Source of the DNA: Piromyces finnis
Taxonomy: Eukaryota > Neocallimastigomycota > Neocallimastigomycetes > Neocallimastigales > Neocallimastigaceae
Assembly (NCBI GenBank): GCA_002104945.1
Contig: MCFH01000001.1
Span: 2,390,501 to 2,454,500 of the forward strand
Direction of reading: 5' to 3'
DNA length: 64,000 bases
The notes below the pieces were generated by a model. It saw nothing but the letters and a program-made list of their open reading frames with translations, was not told where the DNA came from and searched no databases. The translations under genes were made by a program, and so were the position numbers. Shown in pieces: positions 9,931 through 20,797 of this stretch. Within the stretch, counting starts at the first letter, position 1. Each line of letters opens with the position of its first letter.

Positions 9931-11115
9931 ATTTAACTGAAAATAATATAACAAACTAATTATTTAATATATTTTATTTATCAAGTTTAGTTTTCGACCT
10001 CCACTTCGGGCCCTCACTAATAAATACTTTATTCTAACAGTGGGTTAGAATGGTGATATTTCTTTAATAGCTGCCGGAAGCGCTCTACTCTCCTAATGAA
10101 TATTTAAGAACTGATATGGTAGTTACCAACTCTTAAATAACCTCAATAAATAACTGGAGTAAATATACTAAACTTTAATAATTTATACGCAAGCGTTGTA
10201 GCTGTCTAGTATAAACTACTTAATTATATTATATTATTAAAAGAATAACAACTTTTTATATCCTTTTCTACTTCTAAGTAGTAAAGGAGGAAAATAACAA
10301 TAAAACTTGTTTTAAAAATCGAAAAAAAAAAAAAACACTATTCTTTCTATACCCGATATCTCCACCAAGTTGATACGGGTTAATTTTATGTAGAAAGAAT
10401 TAAACTTTAATTAATATATATTTTATTAATAATTTTATTTATAACGTTCCAATATTTCTATTCTGTCTAAATACTAAAACGTTCTGTCGTTGTCAAATAT
10501 TAAAATTCTAACTAAAACAAGAAGCCCTTTTTAATAATATTTATTCTAGTCTATTTATACTAATGAGGCTTACTTAATAATTAATTGTCCAATTATAAGG
10601 CTGGAACTATATGGATCATTCATTTACAATACTCTTTTACATTACAAAATATTACATTTGTCGTACATTTACATTATATTCTTATACATTGTAGAAATAA
10701 TTAATATTATAATAAATCTATATAAATTTAATATTAGGAAAAATTACTAATATAATAATATGTTCAAGTCACATATTATTTTTATATCAATTGCATGAAA
10801 AGTAAAAAGAAAAAATAATATTAATAGTTATAATCTAGTATTTATTTCAGTGATGTATAAATTGTAAATTTTACTTATTTTGATTTAAAATTTAATTTTT
10901 TTTCTGATTAATTAAAATGTTTAATACTTTCCTATATAAAGATCAATTTTAATTTATCAATTAACTAATTAATATATTAAAATTATATTAAAATTTGGTT
11001 TTAATATCATAATATACTTTAACTTTTACATTATGCTTTTGATATTTAAACTTCTGAATATTAGTACTTTTCATTTTATCTTATTTTATTTTTTATCAAA
11101 AAAAAAAAGGTAAAA
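9842..11115. other. Leader and probable 5' LTR region of the outer element, then intergenic DNA
   Basis: A run of about 37 T at 9889-9925 is followed by a GC-richer, structured stretch to about 10630. The latter includes an inverted repeat with arms 10340-10349 and 10391-10400 around an inner imperfect stem. By position this is the untranslated leader of the minus-strand element and perhaps its 5' LTR. The partner LTR is outside the window, so I cannot mark the boundaries. From about 10700 the DNA is plain A+T-rich. Confidence 0.45.
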
Positions 11116-13927
11116 ATGAGTAAATTAATTACTATTCTATTATTTTTTGGTAAATATTTTTTAATTAATTTATATATAAATATTTCAATATATTTAATTT
11201 TCAATATATTATTTTTCATTATATTTTATATTAAAAAATACTAGTTTACGTATTTAGTGTTTCAGCATTAAATACCTTTATCGAAAATGGACAGCGTCCT
11301 GAATTATTTGAATTAACAGACAATGAAATTGTCACTTTTAAAATTACTATACCCGATGAAGAATTTACATTGTTAAAAGAAAAAGCAAATGTTCAAGGTT
11401 TAACACCACCAATTTCAAACTTTACTCTTGAAATGGAACTTGGAAAACAAAGTTATCGTGTATATTTTGAAGAAATGCTTAATCAAAATTTCACAAAATT
11501 ATTTCCAAATATTGATGTAAATGCTGAATTTCCTGGTTTTTTCATTGGTTCAGATGGATATGCTAATATAGATAAAATTATGGAAAATCTTGATTTTGAT
11601 CCAAAAAATTATAAAAATTTTGATTTTGTATGGGGAAATCTTGGATATCAAATATTAGCACTTGGAAAGTATGATTATGTACAATTATTAGTAAAATATT
11701 TAGGAATGCTAGAAAATTTGAATACAGTAGATAAGGAAACTTTAAAATCAACTGAAACTCTAGCTACTAAAATTATTGAATCAACAAAAGTTAAACAAGA
11801 TACCGAAATAAAATCAATTGAAAATAATTTAATAGAATCAATAATTAGTAAATCAAAAGTAAATTCAATGAAAACTATAGCTAATAATGATATTTCTCAA
11901 AAATCAACTAAAAACTTAGCCTCTAAGATTATTAAATCAACAAAAGTTCAACAAGATAAATCATTCGGTAATAAAATCTTAGAATCAAAACCAAATAAGG
12001 AAGTTAATTCAATGAAAACTATAGTTAATGAGACACCTGTAAAATCAACTAAAATCTTAGCCTCTAAGATTATTGAATCAACAAAAGTTGAAGATAACGA
12101 AATAAAATTAGATGATGATAATATTATGGAATCTACAAATAGTCAACAAAATACTAATGATGAATCTACTCAATAAGGTATAGATTTATTATTGTTTAAA
12201 TATATAATTTTTTGAATATTCAAAATATATTCAATTTAATGGAAATATAATTCTAATTTAATAATTAATTTTTTAATTTAATTAATCCAAATTAAAAGAA
12301 AATCAAAATCAAGAAGATATGTCAACAGTAATTGAAACAAATGATTTTAAAACTAAAAATGGAAAACTAACAGTTGATATTGCAGGGTAAATTATGATAA
12401 TTAAATAGTAATAATTAAAATATTGTCATATAATGATGATGTTTAAATAAGAGCAATTAAATAATGTTATTTTCAATTTAATTTATAATATTATAAAGGA
12501 TTTTTATAATAATATTTTAATAAATATTTATATTTCTTTTTTTTTTTTTTAACTAAAATAAAATAAATAGAATTCAAAAAAGTTTTGATGAAATTACTTT
12601 TTCTTTAAGTGGTCAATATTCTCGCTCTCTTGTTAAACCAAATTTCAATATAAAAATAAGAGGAAAGAAGGATTTATTCGGAAGTTCTCAATTAAAGCTT
12701 CGTTCTGATTTAACTGAACCAACTTTCTTAAGATCAAAATTAACTTCTGATATTCATAAAAAACTAGGTATTGCTGGAATTTCAGCTAATTATGCTACTT
12801 TATATATTAATGGAGAATATATGGGATTATTTGTATTAACCGATGCTTACAAATTATCATGGATAAAACAAGTCTATGGAGAAAAAGACACCAAATTCTT
12901 ATATAAATGTAACGGAGTGGCTTATCTTGATGTTGGAAGTGTTGATAAATGCACAAATGAAAATGATGAAGATGATGTCACTGAATCAAACTTGGAATGG
13001 GCAGACTTTTTAGTTGCTATGACTAATGCTCAATCTGCTGAAGATATTGAAGACATATTTGAAGTCGATCATTTTATTAAAGAAATGGCCATTGAATATT
13101 TATTAGGATCATGGGATCATATTCAATTAGGTCATAATTACTATTTATATAAGCAACCAAATGGTAAATGGATCTATTTAACTTATGACCATGATCATAC
13201 TTTTGGTATTAATCTTGATAGAATATTTATTGGTTATTTCTTTGTAGATTTACCAGAAAGAAATGTAATGAAAGATTATCCAAACTTTTCATTTTCAGAT
13301 TGGACTCAAAAGCATCAAATTATTCAAAAATTAATATTAAATGATCCAGCTCGCTTCAATCAAGCATTAAAAGAAATTGTTTCAGAAGTATTCAATCCAG
13401 CTATTCTTTTCCCACGTATTGATGAATTAAAAGAATTCATTAGATCCTATGCCGAAAAAGATTATACAGCTGACGAAGAAGGAAAGTATCCAGGTAGAAT
13501 TAATGCTCTTGGTATTAATCCATATACATTTGAACATTGGGAAGCTAATTCCGAATTTACATCAGTTACCACTCTTCAATACAATGCCTATGGTATTAAA
13601 TATTGGATTCTTTCTAAATATCGTAATGTATGTAAAACTTATGATTTAGAATGTGATCCACTTTATCTTGATGAAAACTATGAATTTTCAATTGATGAAA
13701 ATGTTCAATTTACTGGATATGATTTTTCTTCCTATCAAGCACCAGTTGAATATAATCCAACTACAGCCACCACCACATTAATAGAAACAGAACCAACACC
13801 AAGTATTACTATTACTGAATCAAGTTCTATTGAAAATGAATCACCAACATCTGAATCTAATAATGAAATTGAAACCGAAAATGATAAGGACTCTAGAACT
13901 GATTATGAAACTGAAAACATCTATTAG
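11116..13927 (+). pseudogene. CotH-kinase family protein, copy 1 (nonsense codon beside the exon 2 donor)
   Basis: Four exons fit by splice sites and phase: 11116-11149, 11245-12177, 12299-12386, 12571-13927. The product begins with a hydrophobic signal peptide split by intron 1. A CotH-kinase domain follows, with the strand N-G-E-Y-M-G-L-F-V and the acidic metal-site-like motif Y-D-H-D-H-T-F-G near 13190. The C-terminus is Ser/Glu-rich. Exon 2 has an extra polar region of degenerate S-T-K repeats. The codon before the exon 2 donor is TAA (12174-12176), where copy 2 has CAA; as spliced, the product would stop before the kinase region. Known CotH proteins are atypical protein kinases of bacterial spore coats and occur widely in anaerobic fungi; substrate unknown. 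It may instead be a gene with a sequencing error or another splice choice. Confidence 0.75.
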
Positions 13928-15902
13928 TTTTCGATTCAATAATAAAGAATATAGATGCCTATTTATAGCATTATTACCTTTTCTTTTATTCAGCTTTTAA
14001 GCGTGATAAAACGTATGATATAATAAAATATATGTATCTATAAAAAGATATTTATATGAATTAACATATTATATAGTATTTTCTATACCGATTACTACTA
14101 ATAAACGTTATTATATTATTTCTTTTTATACCAACTTTTCCATTTATTATATAAAAAAATTAAATAAAATTATACAAATATGAAATAATATGAAATTATA
14201 TAATTATTTTATTTTTATATTTATGGCGTGAATGCACATAACTAAAGATATTTCACTTTTAAAATATCAATTAATATTTTAATAATTAAAACTTTGATAA
14301 GTTATAAGGATCATTTATAAAAAAATTATGAGATTTTATATATTAGTATTCAAATATTATTGTATTAATAATAATCTTTATTACCCTTTTGTTGTTGAAG
14401 ATTAGTTTAATAATTGATAGAGCCTTATATATTTTCTTTTAATTATTCACCTATATACTTCATTATAACATTATGAAGTATATAGTTGAAATTCTTTATT
14501 ATTAATATTATTATTAACATTAATGTTGTTGTTATTAATTATTAAATAAGAATTTATATATTATATTTTAAAAAGAATTATAAATTTTAATGAATAACTT
14601 TTTTTAAATATTTCTTAATATATCAAATTAGATATATTAATGTATAGAATAATAGTATAAATGTTGAGATGTGAAAAACACATCTCAACATTTATCCTTG
14701 TTGTGGTAATATTAATAGTGTTTCTAGTTTTACTCATTGAATGTTATCGTGCTCTAAATTTGACGAATATAGATACCAGTTTATTCTTTTTTATGTATGA
14801 TATATTCATTAATTTTTCATTAATTTTTCACGAAAAAACGTTGGATATTTCGAATGAGTCTTATAATGTATTTTAAAGAAAATCCTAGCTTTAAGTGTTG
14901 TGTATCTTTCTCAGCGGAAATACAATAATTGATATTTTACACATTAATAATATTTTTTAATCTCCTTTCCAGTATAATTATTCTTTCCTTGTTGTGAGAT
15001 TTTTAGAACTCCTTACTAATATTATGCTTATTATGATTTATGATTTGTTACACAATGATCGATTTAAATAGTACAGCATAACTGTTGCTAAGAGCTCCTT
15101 CCAAAGAATATGACAAAGAAGAGATTCTAATACAAAATCGAATGATAATAATAATTCACATGGAATTATCACCGAGGAATGAGAAGAGTTAGAGTTCCTT
15201 TTGTCTTCCTTTCTCACTAATATATTTTTATTTTTAATGTATTTTAATTTAATTAAATTATTAATAAATAAAATTACATAGTACTAAAATCTAAAAATCA
15301 AATTTAAATCATAGATAAAAATGTATTTTCATTTATATTTAATATTATTTTAATAATATTTAATAAAAAGAATTTTAATAGGTAAATAAAAAAATTAATT
15401 TTACCTCCTAAAAAATTTATAAACATAATTTTTCCTAATCTTAAAATTTTAATTATTATATTTTCTCTCTTTTTTTTTTTTTGTGAAACCAGAAAATTAA
15501 TTTAAATAAATTAATATGTTTTATAATTTTAAAATTTCAAAAGTATAATTATATCTTATTCTATAAGCCACAATAAATATGAACTACTTAGTTAATTTTA
15601 ATATTTAAATAATATTAATTTGTTTAAATTTAAGAAGCCGTAAATAGGATAATAATATTAATAATTTTATTTAACTTTATTTTTTTTTTTTTTATAAATA
15701 TATAAATATAAAATTTTTAGTTTTTTTAAAAAAAAAAATCAAACATAAAAATAAAAAAAAAAAAAAAATTAAAACAAAAATTAAAAAAAAAAAAAAAAAT
15801 AAAATTAAATAAAATAAAAGAATATAAAAATTAAAAAAAATTAAAATAAATCATTCTAAATATTAAAATTAGTAAGCGCAGTATAAAAAAAATAAATACT
15901 AA
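13928..15902. other. Intergenic region with a perfect hairpin and a possible decayed element
   Basis: Mostly A+T-rich. The first 400 bases resemble the DNA after copy 2 (compare 14222-14270 with 19082-19130), so the duplication unit includes 3' flank. Between the hairpin at 14657 and about 15215 complexity is higher than in the surrounding desert, with a hydrophobic 71-codon frame at 14661-14876 that I do not trust as a gene. From 15230 on there are only A/T runs. Confidence 0.5.
14657..14695. repeat. Perfect inverted repeat, 17-bp stem and 5-nt loop
   Basis: Arms 14657-14673 and 14679-14695 are exact reverse complements separated by AAAAA. The inner sequence TGTTGAGATGTG at 14662 begins like many Ty1/Copia LTR ends, so it may mark a solo LTR. 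It could also be a hairpin RNA or an intergenic foldback. Confidence 0.85.
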
Positions 15903-16774
15903 ATGAATAAATTAATTACTGTTTTATTATTTTATGGTAAAAATTATTAAGATATTTAAATAAATATATATTTCAATAAATAAAGTTATACTAAACTAAT
16001 ATTAACATGATTATTATTTGTTTATATATATTTTATTGTTTGTATCGATAATTATTAGTTTACGTATTTAGTGTTTCAGCATTAAATACCTTTATCGAAA
16101 ATGGACAGCGTCCTGAATTATTTGAATTAACAGACAATGAAATTGTCACTTTTAAAATTACTATACCCGATGAAGAATTTACATTGTTAAAAGAAAAAGC
16201 AAATGTTCAAGGTTTAACACCACCAATTTCAAACTTTACTCTTGAAATGGAACTTGGAAAACAAAGTTATCGTGTATATTTTGAAGAAATGCTTAATCAA
16301 AATTTCACAAAATTATTTCCAAATATTGATGTAAATGCTGAATTTCCTGGTTTTTTCATTGGTTCAGATGGATATGCTAATATAGATAAAATTATGGAAA
16401 ATCTTGATTTTGATCCAAAAAATTATAAAAATTTTGATTTTGTATGGGGAAATCTTGGATATCAAATATTAGCACTTGGAAAGTATGATTATGTACAATT
16501 ATTAGTAAAATATTTAGGAATGCTAGAAAATTTGAATACAGTAGATAAGGAAACTTTAGAATCAACTGAAACTCTAGCTACTAAAATTATTGAATCAACA
16601 AAAGTTAAACAAGATACTGAAATAAAATCAATTGCTAATAATATCTTGGAAACAACAACTAGCGAACAAAGTTCAAATATTAATTCAACAACAACTTTAG
16701 TTAATGATGAAAATATCCAACAAGGTATAAATATATTATTATTATTATTATTATTATTATAATCATTATCATAA

Positions 16775-16809
<35 letters not shown>

Positions 16810-18569
16810 ATCATTATCATAATCATTATTATTATTATTATTATTGTTAAATACATAAAAAATTTTAAATATAAAAAAAATAAAATTTTAATTTAATAAA
16901 TTTTAATTTAATTTAATATTAGAAAATGATAATGAAAATCAAGGTGATATGTCACAATTAATTAAATCTAATGATTTTAAAACTAAAAATGGAAAACTAA
17001 CAGTTGATATTGCAGGGTAAATTATGATAATTAAATAGTAATAATTAAAATATTGTCATATAATGATGATGTTGAAATAAGAGCAATTAAATGTTATTTT
17101 CAATTTAATTTATAATAATATAAAGGATTTTTATAATAATATTTTAATAAATATTTATATTTCTTTTTTTTTTTTTTAACTAAAATAAAATAAATAGAAT
17201 TCAAAAAAGTTTTGATGAAATTACTTTTTCTTTAAGTGGTCAATATTCTCGCTCTCTTGTTAAACCAAATTTCAATATAAAAATAAGAGGAAAGAAGGAT
17301 TTATTCGGAAGTTCTCAATTAAAGCTTCGTTCTGATTTAACTGAACCAACTTTCTTAAGATCAAAATTAACTTCTGATATTCATAAAAAACTAGGTATTG
17401 CTGGAATTTCAGCTAATTATGCTACTTTATATATTAATGGAGAATATATGGGATTATTTGTATTAACCGATGCTTACAAATTATCATGGATAAAACAAGT
17501 CTATGGAGAAAAAGACACCAAATTCTTATATAAATGTAACGGAGTGGCTTATCTTGATGTTGGAAGTGTTGATAAATGCACAAATGAAAATGATGAAGAT
17601 GATGTCACTGAATCAAACTTGGAATGGGCAGACTTTTTAGTTGCTATGACTAATGCTCAATCTGCTGAAGATATTGAAGACATATTTGAAGTCGATCATT
17701 TTATTAAAGAAATGGCCATTGAATATTTATTAGGATCATGGGATCATATTCAATTAGGTCATAATTACTATTTATATAAGCAACCAAATGGTAAATGGAT
17801 CTATTTAACTTATGACCATGATCATACTTTTGGTATTAATCTTGATAGAATATTTATTGGTTATTTCTTTGTAGATTTACCAGAAAGAAATGTAATGAAA
17901 GATTATCCAAACTTTTCATTTTCAGATTGGACTCAAAAGCATCAAATTATTCAAAAATTAATATTAAATGATCCAGCTCGCTTCAATCAAGCATTAAAAG
18001 AAATTGTTTCAGAAGTATTCAATCCAGCTATTCTTTTCCCACGTATTGATGAATTAAAAGAATTCATTAGATCCTATGCCGAAAAAGATTATACAGCTGA
18101 CGAAGAAGGAAAGTATCCAGGTAGAATTAATGCTCTTGGTATTAATCCATATACATTTGAACATTGGGAAGCTAATTCCGAATTTACATCAGTTACCACT
18201 CTTCAATACAATGCCTATGGTATTAAATATTGGATTCTTTCTAAATATCGTAATGTATGTAAAACTTATGATTTAGAATGTGATCCACTTTATCTTGATG
18301 AAAACTATGAATTTTCAATTGATGAAAATGTTCAATTTACTGGATATGATTTTTCTTCCTATCAAGCACCAGTTGAATATAATCCAACTACAGCCACCAC
18401 CACATTAATAGAAACAGAACCAACACCAAGTATTACTATTACTGAATCAAGTTCTATTGAAAATGAATTACCAACATCTGAATCTGATAATGAAATTGAA
18501 ATTGATGATGATGTTGAAATTGAAACTGAAAATGATTCTAGTGAATCGGAAACTGAAAGCATCTATTAA
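15903..18569 (+). CDS. CotH-kinase family protein, copy 2 (intact)
   Basis: Exons 15903-15936, 16059-16724, 16923-17016 and 17198-18569 join in frame to a 721-aa product. A short signal peptide is split by intron 1. A variable polar region lies in exon 2. The CotH-kinase domain occupies exons 3 and 4, with the same N-G-E-Y-M-G-L-F-V and Y-D-H-D-H-T-F-G motifs as copy 1. The tail is rich in Thr, Ser, Glu and Asp, with no dockerin and no clear anchor. Intron 2 holds an ATT/TAT microsatellite (16735-16850). Exon 4 is almost identical to that of copy 1, apart from the acidic tail. Likely secreted; CotH kinases phosphorylate coat proteins in bacteria, and the fungal target is unknown. Confidence 0.88.
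16735..16850. repeat. ATT/TAT microsatellite inside intron 2 of CotH copy 2
   Basis: Two blocks of TTA/ATT triplets separated by AATCATTATCATAATCATT-like units. Absent from the same intron in copy 1. Confidence 0.85.
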
Positions 18570-19515
18570 AATAACTATAATTAGAAAATGTTAAATTGAA
18601 TATTAAAAATAATAATAATTAGAAAACCTAAATTATAAAATAGAATTATAGAAAAGTAGTAAAAACTCCATGAAATTAATTAAATTATATATTTTTATAT
18701 ACTAATTTATTTATTGATTAAAATACTAATAAAAATGATATTTTTATTTCGAAATAAAGTAAATAATATAATAAAATACATATACCCATAGAAAAAATAT
18801 TATTAAAAGAGTAAGCAAAAATATGATATATAATATAATGTGATATTTTTTATGTTATTAAAATTGTTGTATTATTATAATAAAAATTTTTTATATTACT
18901 ATAATATAATACTTTTAAATTTTATATGTTTGATAGATTTATACTATAATCATAAATATAGTTAATTTGTTATAATAATATTAACTTTAAATATTATAAT
19001 TATTGTAGATAATACTTTATATTTGTTATACTATGTATGGTGTTTAAGAAATTAATTATTTGATATTATATATATATGATCATGGTGTGAATAAACAACG
19101 CTAAAAATATTTCACTATTAGAGTATTCATATAATAAATAGTTTGATATATTATTAATATAATTTAATAGAAATATGATAATCCTATATAATTAATGTAC
19201 AAATGATTTTATAAATTATAAATTTTTAGTTGTTGTTTAAGATTACTTTAATTTATAGAAATAACAAAGGAATAAATTATTATAGATTTAATGAATTATT
19301 AACAATGTATTTTCATTTTATTCAAATTAAATATTATTTTATAATATTACATAAAAAGAATGTTATATGCTATTATATAATAAATATATTTATACTTTTT
19401 TTAGATTATTCATCAAATTTAACAAATGTGGAATGTGGAATATTAAAATATATTATTATAATTTTATTGAAATTTAACTTTTTTCTTTTTTGTTTCTTCT
19501 TAGTATAAATACTAA
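18570..19515. other. Intergenic region between CotH copies 2 and 3
   Basis: Plain A+T-rich DNA. The part around 19078-19130 resembles the 3' flank of copy 1. The last bases before 19516 match the DNA just upstream of copy 2. The 92-codon frame at 19230-19508 is low-complexity and hydrophobic; I do not call a gene. Confidence 0.5.
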
Positions 19516-20057
19516 ATGAATAAATTAATTACTGTTTTATTATTTTATGGAAAAATTATTAAGATATTTAAATAAATATATATTTCAATAAATAAAGTTA
19601 TACTAAACTAATATTAACATGATTATTATTTGTTTATATATATTTTATTGTTTGTATCGATAATTATTAGTTTAAGTATTTAGTGTTTCAGCATTAAATA
19701 CCTTTATCGAAAATGGACAGCGTCCTGAATTATTTGAATTAACAGACAATGAAATTGTCACTTTTAAAATTACTATACCCGATGAAGAATTTACATTGTT
19801 AAAAGAAAAAGCAAATGTTCAAGGTTTAACACCACCAATTTCAAACTTTACTCTTGAAATGGAACTTGGAAAACAAAGTTATCGTGTATATTTTGAAGAA
19901 ATGCTTAATCAAAATTTCACAAATTATTTCCAAATATTGATGTAAATGCTGAATTTCCTAGTTTTTTCATTGGTTCAGATGGATATGCTAATATAGATAA
20001 AATTATGGAAAAACTTGTTTTGATTTTTATAATAATATTTTAATAAATATTTATATT

Positions 20058-20096
<39 letters not shown>

Positions 20097-20356
20097 TAAA
20101 ATAAAATAAATAGAATTCAAAAAAGTTTTGATGAAATTACTTTTTCTTTAAGTTATTAATATTCTCGCTCTCTTGTTAAACCAAATTTCAATATAAAAAT
20201 AAGAGGAAAGAAGGATTTATTTAGAAGTTCTCAATTAAAGTTTCGTTCTGATTTAACTGAACCAACTTTCTTAAGATCAAAATTAACTTCTGATAATGAA
20301 ATTGAAATTGGAAATGATGTTGAAATTGAAACTGAAAATGATTCTGGAACCTGATA
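19516..20356 (+). pseudogene. CotH-kinase family, copy 3: truncated pseudogene
   Basis: It starts like copy 2 (same first 33 bases and intron 1) but the intron 1 donor GGTAAA has become GGAAAA. One A is missing in exon 2 near 19920, shifting the frame. The rest of exon 2, intron 2 and exon 3 are deleted, so DNA from exon 2 runs into the poly-T part of intron 3 (a T tract of about 40 at 20060-20094). Exon 4 has an in-frame TAA near 20155, and nearly all the kinase region is gone: the sequence jumps at a TCTGATA motif straight to the acidic tail, ending near 20356. Confidence 0.9.
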
Positions 20357-20797
20357 ATATTCAATAAGCCGAAAAATAAACAAAAATAAAATTAAATCAA
20401 GAAAAATAAATATTAAAGAAATAATAGAATATTATCAATAAGAATATAAATATTAAAGAATTTTTAATTTTAAAAAATAGTAGGTTCAGTTATACAAGAT
20501 CTAGTACAATTTCCCATTTTTTAGAGGGGTCAAATCCTCCCCCTCAAAAATAATAAGAAAGTATACTAGATCATATTGATAAAAAATTATAATTAAGTAG
20601 AATTATTATTATTGTTATTATTATTATTTATTTATTTATATATTTTATGAAAAATATAAATAAAAACAATTTTAATTGCAGAATATATTACTTTCTATAT
20701 TTTAATACACTTAAATAAACAGTTATTTAAATAATAATAAAAGTAGCATATATATAATATATAATATGACTTGTTATAATAAAAATATAATTATTAA
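20357..20797. other. Short intergenic region containing a foldback
   Basis: A+T-rich except for the structured block at 20498-20572. It lies between the CotH pseudogene and the 3' end of the coiled-coil gene on the opposite strand. Confidence 0.5.
20498..20572. repeat. Imperfect foldback with a GAGGGG/CCCCTC core
   Basis: Outer arms GATCTAGTA (20498-20506) and TACTAGATC (20564-20572) are exact reverse complements. Inside, a T-run plus GAGGGG pairs with CCCCTC plus an A-run. The only G+C-rich spot for kilobases. The loop resembles a tRNA T-arm, but no full cloverleaf fits. Confidence 0.65.

Noticed and set aside
14661-14876. 71-codon hydrophobic frame
   Set aside because: Begins inside a hairpin arm and has the composition of the surrounding A+T-rich DNA; no family and no splice context.
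16735-16850. CRISPR-like repeat array
   Set aside because: A plain triplet microsatellite in an intron, with no spacers; no CRISPR array was seen anywhere in the window.
19230-19508. 92-codon hydrophobic frame between CotH copies
   Set aside because: Low-complexity Ile/Phe/Leu/Tyr reading of A+T-rich DNA, overlapping the duplicated upstream flank of the CotH gene.
20515-20550. Possible tRNA T-arm
   Set aside because: The loop lacks the GTTC start and no D-arm or anticodon arm can be placed; it is better read as a simple foldback.
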